NCBI GenBank assembly: GCA_946482425.1 | Contig: CAMLRO010000032.1 | Location: 1-15,854, forward strand | DNA from: an uncultured Lactobacillus sp. | GTDB taxonomy: Bacteria > Bacillota > Bacilli > Lactobacillales > Lactobacillaceae | Length of the DNA: 15,854 bases | Reading direction: 5' to 3' | Part shown: positions 1 to 7,980 of the stretch, in pieces | Position numbering within the stretch: the first letter of the stretch is position 1 | Layout: each line of letters opens with the position of its first letter | Position numbers and translations under genes: made by a program | Notes under the pieces: model-generated | Databases searched by the model: none | Told to the model about the DNA's origin: nothing | What the model saw: only the letters and a program-made list of their open reading frames with translations

Positions 1-24
1 ATCATATTTTTTGTAATTTTCCAT
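1..24 (-). CDS. 5' end of a gene leaving the left edge, probably an Rgg-type regulator (partial)
   Basis: Only eight codons are visible on the minus strand (MENYKKYD). They follow a good ribosome binding site, AGAAAGGATG, about nine bases before the ATG. The identity comes from comparison within the window. The near-identical sequence at 4345-4567 has the same ribosome binding site and start position, and there the reading frame runs after a deletion into codons matching the C-terminus of the Rgg-like protein at 7020-7874. I infer that this is an intact paralogue of that regulator. The eight codons alone do not prove it; the sequence to the left of the window would. Confidence 0.5.
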
Positions 25-222
25 TAATATAAACATCCTTTCTATTCTAAAAAATGTAAGTAAAAGTATTTAACTATTTTAAATTCTTCTACGTCTTCTC
101 ACTATACGCTAAACATTTTATAATCGAAAGAACTATTTTAAAATAGAGCTATATTTTTTAAAATTATAAAATCATAGCTAGATTAATTATTGATGTTGAG
201 AATCATAGAAAGGTGTTTTTAA
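1..222. repeat. Direct repeat copy A (regulator start and upstream region)
   Basis: This block matches 4345-4567 in the same orientation at a constant offset of 4344 bases. By eye, positions 25-179 align without gaps to 4369-4523 with about 12 mismatches, mostly transitions. It holds the ribosome binding site and start of the left-edge gene and its upstream region. A perfect 14-bp palindrome, CTATTTTAAAATAG, lies at 133-146. Similarity fades after about 222. From there to the terminator near 365 I see no gene with a ribosome binding site. Confidence 0.85.
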
Positions 223-349
223 ACTAAAATTTGTCAAAATTAAAAATGTTTCTGACTAGCTGCTTTTAGTTTTTTATATCCCCTTGTCACCAGCAAATAC
301 AGGTAATTTTTAATAAGCTTACTCAAAATAGATGCAAAAATTAGAAAAG

Positions 350-405
350 ATTACCGCAAAAATAAAAACCAAACTTTTCAATAAGAAAGTTTAGTTTTGT
401 TTTCT
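350..405 (-). terminator. Terminator of the transporter-reductase operon
   Basis: A 13-bp stem with one mismatch (365-377 pairing with 386-398) encloses an 8-base loop. Read on the minus strand it is followed by a T-rich run. It lies about 30 bases past the reductase stop codon. A T-run on the other side makes it possibly bidirectional. Confidence 0.75.
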
Positions 406-428
406 AATTATCTTAATTAGTGATTATT

Positions 429-1868
429 TTATAAATCAGCTGTCAAATTTTTAACAGCATTTCTGGCTGAGTAAACACAGTAGCCGGCATGACTACCAGG
501 AACTTTAACTCCATAGGTATCGCCATAAATTACGCCTGAGCCATCACTGCCGATTGCATATAAATGCTCAATAGGCTGACTCTTGTTGTCTAAGACTTCA
601 TTATGCAAGTTGACTTTTAGACCATCTCCGGTAGTAAAAGCACCTACGCCCAATTCTATTGCGTAAAATGGTCCTTGTACAACCGGTAGGAGAAACTTTT
701 TATCCTTGCCAAAATCAGTGTCAACGCCTTTTTCAGCAAGATCATTATAATGATTAACCGTTTCTTCCAGATTAGGAGCAGCGATCTTCTCTGCCAGTTC
801 TGCTAGCGTTGGAGCAGAATTCATAAAGTCATAGTTCTTAGAGATAGCCTCTTTAACATTTTCACGCAAGTGCGGATAATTTGGCAGTTCATAAAATGGG
901 TGTAAATCTAGTGGAAATCCTTTGTCAGTAAAATCATCAATAGTCTTTTGGTCTAGAATGGCAAAAACGCGATCTTGCCGAATCATAGCATTTCCTTCAT
1001 TAGCCCAATTACTTACGCAATCAAACTCATTGGTAAACCGATTACCAGCTTCATTTACCCATAAAATAGGTTCGTCACAAACAGCGCTGCCTAGATCCCA
1101 TGATGCAAATTCATACGTCGGAGTTTGCGAGTCATGAATCTGACCGCCAAAGTTCATTGTCATGCCGGTAAAGAAGTGTTTTGCTCCCTGCTTCCATGCC
1201 ATTTTGAGACCGTCACCGGTTGACTTGCCGGAATTAACGGGAACGATCCGTTCAGGATTAAACTTGTTGGCATTTTCCATAATTTCTGGATTGTTTAAAT
1301 AGCCACCAGTAGCTAAAATTACGTTTTTGGTTTGTAAAGTAAATTCCCTGTCTGCTGCTAAGTCTTTGGCAATCACAGTCCAACTGCCGTCAGCGTTATG
1401 TTTTAAGTCAACAGCTTGAGTAGAAGTTTTAATCGCAATATTATTTTTTTCAACATACGGCTCTAATGCTTCATGGATTGCCTTGTTACCATGCCCTGTA
1501 AATAAGTGCCAAGTGGGTAAATCAGTGCCCATTTCAGTAACTTTGTCAAACTGAACACCGTGTTCTTGGAGCCAAGCAACATTTTCTGCAGAGTGGTCAA
1601 TATAATGGCGCCACATTTCATGATCAGCCTTATAGTGTGAATAATCCATTTCCAACTGGAGAATTTGCTCACGTTTAATATCAATCCCTGCCTCTTTTTG
1701 CAATTTTGATTCTGCAGCAAAAACACCTTCTACATAATTACCAGTTCCACCAGTAGTTCTGCCTTTTTCAAGTACTAAGGCATTTAAATTTCTGTCTGCC
1801 GCATCTGTGGCTGCAGCGAAACCTGCAAGACCACCACCAATGATAATTACGTCATATTTTTTAGTCAT
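429..1868 (-). CDS. FAD-dependent oxidoreductase, fumarate reductase / flavocytochrome c-like family
   Basis: A 479-residue cytoplasmic flavoprotein with no signal peptide or haem motif. The N-terminus has the Rossmann motif GGGLAG (11-16) and an acidic strand end, VLEKG. Further FAD-family motifs are ATGGY (186-190), STGDG (216-220) and NRFTNE (276-281). The fumarate and urocanate reductase signature around GxxGxNRxGG is missing. In its place is GVIYGDTYGVKVPGSHAGY (445-463), so the usual substrate arginine is not visible and the substrate is probably not fumarate. The N-terminal FMN-bearing domain of larger family members is also absent. It is the second gene of an operon: the transporter stop lies five bases upstream, and the ribosome binding site AAAGGAGAA sits in the last transporter codons, which implies coupled translation. 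Reduction of an imported unsaturated acid is inferred from the transporter and LysR neighbours. Confidence 0.85.
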   Translation of the reverse strand: MTKKYDVIIIGGGLAGFAAATDAADRNLNALVLEKGRTTGGTGNYVEGVFAAESKLQKEAGIDIKREQILQLEMDYSHYKADHEMWRHYIDHSAENVAWLQEHGVQFDKVTEMGTDLPTWHLFTGHGNKAIHEALEPYVEKNNIAIKTSTQAVDLKHNADGSWTVIAKDLAADREFTLQTKNVILATGGYLNNPEIMENANKFNPERIVPVNSGKSTGDGLKMAWKQGAKHFFTGMTMNFGGQIHDSQTPTYEFASWDLGSAVCDEPILWVNEAGNRFTNEFDCVSNWANEGNAMIRQDRVFAILDQKTIDDFTDKGFPLDLHPFYELPNYPHLRENVKEAISKNYDFMNSAPTLAELAEKIAAPNLEETVNHYNDLAEKGVDTDFGKDKKFLLPVVQGPFYAIELGVGAFTTGDGLKVNLHNEVLDNKSQPIEHLYAIGSDGSGVIYGDTYGVKVPGSHAGYCVYSARNAVKNLTADL

Positions 1869-1873
1869 AATAT

Positions 1874-3115
1874 TTATTCTCCTTTATTTTCAAATCTTAA
1901 GCGGAATTTTGGTCCAATTATAGGGATGATTAAAGCAATAAAATAAATTATTGCTACTACAATGAAAACTACTATGAATGAATTGCTGCCTTCATAAATG
2001 TAACTAAATACTGGAGTAGCAAATGCTCCTATTACACCTGTGATGGCACTAACATTGGAGTAACCAATATCAAAAGCTGGCCCAAACATTTCGGCTCCAA
2101 AAACTTGTTCACCAGTTCCCATGACCGTAGCACAAGCAGTAGAAAGAAGGGCGGCGGAGTATAGTAAAACAAAAGATTTTGTTTTAGCAGCTAAAATGAA
2201 TAGCAACATCGCCGCAATCGGGCATATCAGCCAAGCAGCTACGGCTTTGCTCCCCCATTTATCTGTAGTAATCCCAAAAAGGGGAGTAACAAAAATTTCA
2301 GCTGCACTGATTAGTGTAATAATTAACCCCCCTGCAGTAGGGCCAAAACCACTACGAGTTGTAAAAACCGGGATTAAACTTTGAATATTGCCTCCAAATT
2401 CGACCAAGGCATAGAATAGTAACACCAATACGAAAGCTGCTGAAAAAATAACAGACTTTGTTTTAATTTGCGGTGCTGCAGGAATAGACGCAGTTTCTGT
2501 ATTACCTTGAACTTGCTCAGCTCCATATGCCTTTAACCCGATATCTTCAGGCCGAAGTTTCATAATGAAAGCACCAAGTAAGCCGATAACTAGGCTAATA
2601 CATCCCAGTGTCAGAAGCGCAGAACGCCAACCTAGTTTGGTGATTAAGATAGTAGTAAAAGAACTAGAAAACATCAGATAAATAGAAACAACAACAGCGC
2701 ACAATGAAAATGCAAAGTTTTTCTTAGCAATAAACCAATTATTAACCAGAATGCCTTGAACAATATAGCCAGTAAACGCACAACCTAATCCTATGATTAC
2801 AGCAGTTAAATATAATACGATTAGATTGTGGGCTTGTGATAAAACTGCTACCGCTGCGGCTGTCATGATGACGGCTAATGCTAATGCCCAATTAAAATGG
2901 ACTTTTGTGATAAAGCGTCCCACCAGAACGAATCCAAATGACATTGAAATTATGGTGATAGTCATGAAGTATGATACTGCTGATAATGGTGCATGCAATG
3001 CATGTACTAATGGGTCTAAAAAGAGACTCATCATGACAGTATAAGTATTGGCAATCACGGCACACATCAATCCAGAAAATAGGACAATTAGCCACGGATA
3101 AACTTTCTGTTTCAT
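1874..3115 (-). CDS. MFS transporter, OFA (oxalate/formate antiporter)-like
   Basis: A 413-residue polytopic membrane protein with about 12 hydrophobic segments. A polar cytoplasmic loop around residues 190-230 (from LRPEDIGLKAYG) divides the two halves. The sequence VNNWFIAKKN after the fourth helix and the overall layout resemble OFA-type carriers of small carboxylates. The start is chosen from GGAGGT about ten bases before the ATG. It is the first gene of the operon with the flavoprotein and diverges from the LysR gene. The likely role is uptake, or substrate/product exchange, of the compound the flavoprotein reduces. That role is inferred from context, and the substrate cannot be read from the sequence. 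Confidence 0.85.
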   Translation of the reverse strand: MKQKVYPWLIVLFSGLMCAVIANTYTVMMSLFLDPLVHALHAPLSAVSYFMTITIISMSFGFVLVGRFITKVHFNWALALAVIMTAAAVAVLSQAHNLIVLYLTAVIIGLGCAFTGYIVQGILVNNWFIAKKNFAFSLCAVVVSIYLMFSSSFTTILITKLGWRSALLTLGCISLVIGLLGAFIMKLRPEDIGLKAYGAEQVQGNTETASIPAAPQIKTKSVIFSAAFVLVLLFYALVEFGGNIQSLIPVFTTRSGFGPTAGGLIITLISAAEIFVTPLFGITTDKWGSKAVAAWLICPIAAMLLFILAAKTKSFVLLYSAALLSTACATVMGTGEQVFGAEMFGPAFDIGYSNVSAITGVIGAFATPVFSYIYEGSNSFIVVFIVVAIIYFIALIIPIIGPKFRLRFENKGE

Positions 3116-3149
3116 TTATTAAAATTACCTCCTTAATGAATTTAATCAC

Positions 3150-3179
3150 ATAGTATCATTGCTAAAGGCGCTTTCTTAA
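3150..3179 (-). promoter_or_regulatory. Candidate promoter of the transporter-reductase operon
   Basis: On the minus strand TTAAGA (3174-3179) is followed after 18 bases by TACTAT (3150-3155). The -35 hexamer overlaps the left arm of the inverted repeat at 3171-3199, the usual geometry for a LysR-controlled divergent promoter. Confidence 0.45.
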
Positions 3180-3199
3180 CGCATAATGGAATAAGAAAG
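3171..3199. promoter_or_regulatory. Inverted repeat, probable LysR operator
   Basis: CTTTCTTA (3171-3178) and TAAGAAAG (3192-3199) form a perfect 8-bp inverted repeat with a 13-base spacer. It lies in the 105-bp space between the LysR gene and its divergent operon. Position and symmetry fit a LysR recognition site. Confidence 0.6.
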
Positions 3200-3220
3200 T
3201 ACAAAAAGGAATAATAAAAT

Positions 3221-4123
3221 ATGAATTTTTCACAATTGCGCTGTTTTATCTATGTTGTTGACAATTTAAGCTTTACTGTAGCAGCTCGTAAATTGGATTT
3301 TTCTCAGTCAGCTATTTCCAAAAACATCAAGGAGTTGGAAAAAGAAGTTAATGTGAAATTATTAGATCGCTCTCCCCATAAATTAATGGTGACTGCTGCC
3401 GGTAAATATTTTTATCAAATAGCTTTAGATATCTTAAAGAAAAGAGATAGTGCTGTAGATTATTTGCAGCATAGGTCGGTATCTGCTGATCTTACTCAGA
3501 TAAAAATAGGGATGGCGGCTAATCCCTTAGAACACTACATTATCCCTTTGTTTTTGCAAAAATTTAATTTGCAGTGTAAAGATTACGACTTTACTTTCAT
3601 CATTAATTTTTTGGTTGATTACTTATCCCAGTTGCAAGAGCGCAAGATAGACTTGGCACTTTTAACTAGTGATGTAATTAAGGACTCAGATGATGTCGTT
3701 TTTAAGCCATATGTACCTGTCAAGTATTGGGTTGCATTACCATTTGGCCATCCTCTAGAAAAGTATGAAGCTATTTCCCTTAACCAACTTTGTCGTCAAA
3801 AAATTCTTTTACCATATACTGACCGTTCCTTGCCAGATATTTATCAGCTTAATCAAACAGTTTTGTCTAAATTAGGACCTGATCAGATTAAGTGGGTGGA
3901 TGAGTACTTTTTAATGTATGACTTTATTAAGGCGAGACAAGGCATTGGAATAATTCCTAATTTTTGCATTAACAAAAATATCAATTTTGTCTCCTACCGC
4001 CCCTTAAAATATAAAAGTATTTATTATTATGGGCTGACTTATCTTAAAGATGATAAACCAGGTAGCGCTGGCTGGATTAGTGATGCACTGGAACAGGTAA
4101 TAATAAAAAATATTATTAATTAA
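3221..4123 (+). CDS. LysR-family transcriptional regulator
   Basis: A 300-residue protein of the usual LysR length. Residues 1-60 form the winged helix-turn-helix, with the family pattern LSFTVAARKLDFSQSAISKNIKELEKEV followed by LLDR. The rest fits a periplasmic-binding-protein-like co-inducer domain. The start follows AAAGGA about ten bases upstream. It is transcribed away from the transporter-reductase operon, so it is most likely that operon's local activator, responding to the substrate, and it may also control its own expression. No strong terminator follows: only an AT-only hairpin at 4098-4118 overlaps its last codons. Confidence 0.93.
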   Translation: MNFSQLRCFIYVVDNLSFTVAARKLDFSQSAISKNIKELEKEVNVKLLDRSPHKLMVTAAGKYFYQIALDILKKRDSAVDYLQHRSVSADLTQIKIGMAANPLEHYIIPLFLQKFNLQCKDYDFTFIINFLVDYLSQLQERKIDLALLTSDVIKDSDDVVFKPYVPVKYWVALPFGHPLEKYEAISLNQLCRQKILLPYTDRSLPDIYQLNQTVLSKLGPDQIKWVDEYFLMYDFIKARQGIGIIPNFCINKNINFVSYRPLKYKSIYYYGLTYLKDDKPGSAGWISDALEQVIIKNIIN

Positions 4124-4164
4124 AAAAAGCCAGTTCCAAATCAAATGGTGAAACTAACTGTTGT

Positions 4165-4368
4165 TTATACTAAATTGTCACCGGTCTTTTCCTGCAATTG
4201 CCTACTAAATTCAGTCATGCCGATTAGGAAAACACTTCTATTTGCCTTGTGCAATTATCCAAATAAACTTGTTTAGGGTCAAAATAATAGTCAATAATAT
4301 TTTCTAAAATCAAAAGTGATCATCAATCACTTTAACAATGTTGTTGTACCTTTTTTACACTTTTCTAT
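4165..4368 (-). pseudogene. Remnant of an Rgg-type regulator gene
   Basis: A minus-strand wreck. The ribosome binding site AGAAAGGATG is intact, but the ATG has become ATA (4366-4368). About a dozen N-terminal codons follow (EKCKKGTTTLLK, compare TIGALLK in the intact protein) and then a stop. A large internal deletion joins this to the C-terminus at 4165-4320, which matches the intact regulator's SLLILENIIDYHFDPKQ and DNCARQIE. A one-base deletion after that stretch shifts the frame, and the tail LIGMTEF resumes in the new frame and ends at TAA (4165-4167). The parent was therefore a full-length paralogue of the regulator at 7020-7874. It lies divergently upstream of the PTS gene, which it may once have controlled. 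Confidence 0.85.
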
Positions 4369-4567
4369 TAATATAAACATCCTTTCTATTCTAAAAAACA
4401 TAAGTAAAAGTAGTTAATTATTTTAAATTCTTCTATGTCTTCTCGCTATATGCTAAATATTTTATAAGCGAAAGAACTATTTTAAAATATAGCTATATTT
4501 TTTAAAATTATAAAATAATAGTTATTTTGATAGTTCTGCGTGAAAAATTATAGAAAGATTTTTTAAA
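4345..4567. repeat. Direct repeat copy B
   Basis: The second copy of the block at 1-222, in the same orientation. It covers the dead start and upstream region of the regulator remnant. The palindrome seen in copy A is damaged by one base here (CTATTTTAAAATAT, 4477-4490). The two copies bracket the reductase, transporter and LysR genes. The right end of similarity lies about 85 bases before the PTS promoter. Confidence 0.85.
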
Positions 4568-4651
4568 AATAGGCAGGTCAGGTTAGTATTAATTTGAAGG
4601 ATATTAAGCATAGGAAAAAGCATTTCATTATAAATACAGAAAAAAATAGTT

Positions 4652-4680
4652 TTTACGATTCACAAAGGATTGTTTATATT
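4652..4680 (+). promoter_or_regulatory. Promoter of the PTS gene
   Basis: TTTACG (4652-4657) and TATATT (4675-4680) are separated by 17 bases. Transcription would begin near 4687. This puts an in-frame ATG at 4689 at the very 5' end of the transcript and supports the later start at 4737. No clear catabolite-response (cre) element was seen. Confidence 0.6.
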
Positions 4681-4736
4681 TTGTCTTAATGAGAACATCT
4701 GATCTGGAGTATTTAAACAGATACAGGAGGAAAATA

Positions 4737-6884
4737 ATGAAGGGAAAAATTTATGCTAAGGCGCAACAGGTTGGCAAGACATTCATGTTGCCAATTTCGT
4801 TGCTTCCGATAGCGGGATTATTTCTAGGATTGGGTGCTTCTTTTACCGGTCCGACTTTTATAAAGTTGTATCACTTGGAGAGCATTTTATCGCCAGGGAT
4901 GCCGTTAAATAGGTTTTTAAGCATTTTAAATGACTGTGGCTCCGTTGTTTTCGACAATCTAGGGTTGCTATTTGCTGTCTCTATAGCGTTGGGAATGGCA
5001 AAAAGTGAAAAAGGGGTCGCTGCGCTTTCTGCGGTTGTAGGCTACTTTTTAATGTACGCTTCCTTAACCAGTTCAATTAAAAATCTCAGAGACCTGAGTC
5101 AGCTAAAAAAGGTTAATGGCTTAATTACAAATGTGTTGGGTTTTAACAATACCATGAACCTGGGAGTGTTTGGGGGCATTATCATTGGTTTAATAGTCGT
5201 ATGGCTACACAATAAGTACTACAATATTAAACTACCTGATGTAATTTCATTTTTTGGCGGTACTCACTTTCCGCCAATAGCCGCTGCGGTTTCTGGCGTA
5301 ATAATAGGAATTTTGCTTTCATATATTTGGCCTTATTTTGCTGCAGGAATTTCTACTTTGGGCTTCTTTATTGCTAAATCAGGAGTAGTTGGTTCCTTTC
5401 TATACGGATTAATCTACAGAATGTTGATACCATTTGGCTTACACCACATTTTCTATTTGCCATTTTGGCAAACAGCGGTAGGTGGAACGGCTGTTGTTGC
5501 TGGACATACCGTACAAGGTGCCCAAAACATTGTCTTTGCACAATTGGCTGCTGGCGGTAAGATTTCGTATGAAGCTGCCAGATTCTTTTCCTTCCAATTT
5601 CCGGAAATGATCTTTGGTTTACCAGCAGCTGCCCTGGCAATGTATTCTGTAGCCCGTAAAGATAAACGAAGTGAAATTAAGGGACTTTTAGTATCTTCTG
5701 CAGTAACTTCCATTTTAACTGGAATTACCGAACCACTGGAATTTACTATTTTATTTGCCTCACCATTTTTATATTTTGGCGTTCACTGTGTACTTTTCGC
5801 TTTTTCTGCAGTCTTTGTGACCTTGCTGAAAGTGGGAGTAGGTTTTACCTTTTCCGGTGGCTTAATAGACTTTATTCTTTACGGTGTGTTACCCGGAAAT
5901 GCTAGAACTAATTGGGTTCCAGTTATCTTCTTAGGTATTGCTTATTTCGTTGTTTACTACTTCTTGTTTAGATTTGTAATTACTAAGTTCGATCTCAATA
6001 CGCCTGGTCGTAAAGAAGATACTACTTTAAAAACCAAGAAAGATTATGTTGATAACAAGAAATTCACTGCTCTAACTAAGGATGAGCAAGTAGCTTATGA
6101 AATAGTAGCAGCTCTAGGTGGAACTGATAATTTAGTGAATGTTGACAACTGTGCCACAAGGCTGCGGGTAACAGTTAAAGACGGCAATTTAGTAGATAAA
6201 GAAACCTTAACCTCAACGGGAGCTGCCGGAACAGTAGTTAACGGTGCGTCTGTTCAGGTAATTTATGGCACCACTGTCGGCAACATTAAAACAAATGTAA
6301 TGGATTTGATTAATAGTGGCAGAGCGCCAAAAAATGTTACAAATGCAGTTAAGCCGGTAGAAAATCCCGAGCCGATGGCTGATGAAAAAACTGCTCCAAA
6401 AGTGGTTGACAAGAGTTCAAGTCAAAAAATTGCACTTTTTGCACCTGCTGATGGACAGCTGGAATCATTGCCAACCTTAAATGATGGTGTTTTTTCCAAA
6501 GAGATGGTAGGTAAAGGCTTTGCGATCTTACCAGAAAATGGTAATATCTACGCTCCAGTTGATGGGACTATAACAACAATTTTTCCGACTAAACATGCAA
6601 TTGGCATAAAAGATGAAAATGGCATTGAGTATCTTTTGCATATGGGATTAGATACTGTTGAGCTTAAGGGCAAAGGCTTTAAGATTCTTTGCTCTGAAAA
6701 AGAACAAGTCCATCAGGGCGACAAACTGGCAGAGATGAATTTAACAGAAATTAAATCTGCTGGAAAAGCAACTGACGTTATTTTCGTAGCTACTCTGTCT
6801 GACAGATTGTTATATGTCAAAGTTTTAGAAAATGGTAAAGTTGCTGCTAAAGATCAAGTAGCGCAGTTGTTTGTTAAAAAATAA
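4737..6884 (+). CDS. PTS permease EIICBA, glucose/maltose/alpha-glucoside type
   Basis: A 715-residue fused phosphotransferase permease that imports and phosphorylates a sugar. The start at 4737 is chosen because AGGAGG (4725-4730) lies six bases before it; an upstream ATG at 4689 has no ribosome binding site. The EIIC membrane domain covers about residues 1-420, with the family motif GITEPLEF. EIIB (about 450-540) has the phosphocysteine Cys472 in NVDNCATRLRV. EIIA (about 565-715) has the histidine pair His620 and His635 in the pattern HMGLDTVELKGKGF; the second is the phospho-acceptor by comparison with EIIA-Glc. GLHHIFYLPFWQT in EIIC fits glucose, maltose or alpha-glucoside permeases; the exact sugar is not determined. 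All domains are intact, and no phospho-glucosidase gene is adjacent. The convergent Rgg gene shares its terminator. Confidence 0.93.
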   Translation: MKGKIYAKAQQVGKTFMLPISLLPIAGLFLGLGASFTGPTFIKLYHLESILSPGMPLNRFLSILNDCGSVVFDNLGLLFAVSIALGMAKSEKGVAALSAVVGYFLMYASLTSSIKNLRDLSQLKKVNGLITNVLGFNNTMNLGVFGGIIIGLIVVWLHNKYYNIKLPDVISFFGGTHFPPIAAAVSGVIIGILLSYIWPYFAAGISTLGFFIAKSGVVGSFLYGLIYRMLIPFGLHHIFYLPFWQTAVGGTAVVAGHTVQGAQNIVFAQLAAGGKISYEAARFFSFQFPEMIFGLPAAALAMYSVARKDKRSEIKGLLVSSAVTSILTGITEPLEFTILFASPFLYFGVHCVLFAFSAVFVTLLKVGVGFTFSGGLIDFILYGVLPGNARTNWVPVIFLGIAYFVVYYFLFRFVITKFDLNTPGRKEDTTLKTKKDYVDNKKFTALTKDEQVAYEIVAALGGTDNLVNVDNCATRLRVTVKDGNLVDKETLTSTGAAGTVVNGASVQVIYGTTVGNIKTNVMDLINSGRAPKNVTNAVKPVENPEPMADEKTAPKVVDKSSSQKIALFAPADGQLESLPTLNDGVFSKEMVGKGFAILPENGNIYAPVDGTITTIFPTKHAIGIKDENGIEYLLHMGLDTVELKGKGFKILCSEKEQVHQGDKLAEMNLTEIKSAGKATDVIFVATLSDRLLYVKVLENGKVAAKDQVAQLFVKK

Positions 6885-6940
6885 TTGATTATTACGTCAC
6901 ATTTCTACGTTAGAACATATTGCTGCATGTAGAAAAACCG

Positions 6941-6980
6941 AAAAACCAAGCTTTTCGTTTAGAAAGCCTGGTTTTTGTTT
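6941..6980. terminator. Bidirectional terminator between the PTS gene and the Rgg gene
   Basis: AAAAACCAAGCTTT pairs with AGAAAGCCTGGTTTTT around a short loop, with T-rich runs on both sides. It lies between two convergent genes and probably serves both. Confidence 0.8.
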
Positions 6981-7019
6981 TACTCAAAAATTAAATTGAT
7001 GGCAAATGTGAAATAGGGT

Positions 7020-7874
7020 TTAGTTGCCAATTTGCTCATCTACCACTTTTTGCCATTGCTTACTAAGTTCAGTCATGCCAATTAAGTAAAATTCTTCTAT
7101 TTGTCTTGCGCAATTATCCAAATAAACCTGTTTAGGGTCAAAATGATAGTCAATAATATTTTCTAAAATTAAAAGTGACATTTTACTAAAGCAAGTTATT
7201 GGCTGAGTATGAATTTCGTGGGACTTTGCTATTAGATGCTTGGCTTCTTGGTATTTATTTTTATCTAGGCACATACTAATCATATTGATTAGAACTCCCA
7301 ATACCGTAAACTGTACCTTATTATTATCGCTGTCTTTAAATTGGTGAAAAATTTTGTTAGTAATAATCAAGTTGCTGTCAAAATCATAGAAATACATACA
7401 ATTCAGGAAAATTGTGAGTGTTTTGCGAGTAAAGTTCTCCTCGTTAAAAAATTTATTTTTTAATTGTTGGATTTCTGCAGTACTTAATTTTTCTTTGGTA
7501 CCATCTATAATAGCTAAGATTGCATTCACACTTAGCATTAACTCATTTTTACTAGCAAGCCTGCTATTGGCAATTGCCTGTTTGATTTCTTCTAGGCGCT
7601 TAATATCAAAATTATAGTAAGCATCTATAATTTGCGTATCAATCTTATTTTTTAAATTAGTCTCATTTTCAGCTTGGTAATCAAGTTGTTTAAAAAAGCC
7701 AGCAATTTCAACGTGATTTTGCCGTAATAATTCAATTAGGTCTGCCGCTGAAATGCGCGTCAGATCTTTTTCTACTTTGGAGTAAAAAGAGGGGCTGATA
7801 ACGTCACCAATCCATGCGCGTTGAGTTTTGCCAGCTTCTAGACGGTATTGCTTAAGTAACGCACCAATAGTCAT
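7020..7874 (-). CDS. Rgg/GadR/MutR-family transcriptional regulator
   Basis: A 284-residue protein. Residues 1-60 form an XRE-type helix-turn-helix (TIGALLKQYRLEAGKTQRAW, then SFYSKVEKD), and the rest is an all-helical, TPR-like domain. This is the Rgg layout, in which the helical domain often binds a short peptide pheromone. GAGG before the ATG supports the start. It diverges from the MFS exporter at 7981 with 106 bp between them, so that gene is a likely target. No adjacent short hydrophobic peptide gene was recognised. Remnants of a close paralogue lie at 4165-4368, and probably another starts at the left edge, so the window once held three members of this family. Confidence 0.88.
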   Translation of the reverse strand: MTIGALLKQYRLEAGKTQRAWIGDVISPSFYSKVEKDLTRISAADLIELLRQNHVEIAGFFKQLDYQAENETNLKNKIDTQIIDAYYNFDIKRLEEIKQAIANSRLASKNELMLSVNAILAIIDGTKEKLSTAEIQQLKNKFFNEENFTRKTLTIFLNCMYFYDFDSNLIITNKIFHQFKDSDNNKVQFTVLGVLINMISMCLDKNKYQEAKHLIAKSHEIHTQPITCFSKMSLLILENIIDYHFDPKQVYLDNCARQIEEFYLIGMTELSKQWQKVVDEQIGN

Positions 7875-7901
7875 AATTTACCTCACTTGCCAATTTTTGT
7901 G

Positions 7902-7911
7902 TCATATATGA
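7902..7911. promoter_or_regulatory. Short palindrome between Rgg and MFS genes
   Basis: TCATATATGA is a perfect 10-bp palindrome in the 106-bp divergent intergenic region. Its place suits a regulator binding site, but such a short AT-rich palindrome could arise by chance. Confidence 0.3.
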
Positions 7912-7980
7912 AATTTTCTTATTCTTAATTTTAGCTCAAGTACAATTAAAAAAGAAGAGAGTTAAACGGGAGAAAAAATT

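Noticed and set aside
332..394. A 20-codon lysine-rich frame right of repeat copy A, considered as a peptide pheromone gene for an Rgg regulator
   Set aside because: There is no ribosome binding site, no hydrophobic signal-like part, and it overlaps a terminator hairpin.
4098..4118. Hairpin at the end of the LysR gene as a terminator
   Set aside because: It is made only of A-T pairs, lies inside the coding end and is not followed by a T-run on the plus strand.
1..4567. Direct repeats as ends of an insertion sequence or integrative element
   Set aside because: No transposase, integrase or terminal inverted repeats are present, and the repeat itself is a gene start with its upstream region.
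4689..4736. Upstream in-frame ATG for the PTS gene
   Set aside because: It has no ribosome binding site and lies at the predicted transcript start. AGGAGG precedes the ATG at 4737, and the protein then begins as usual for the family.
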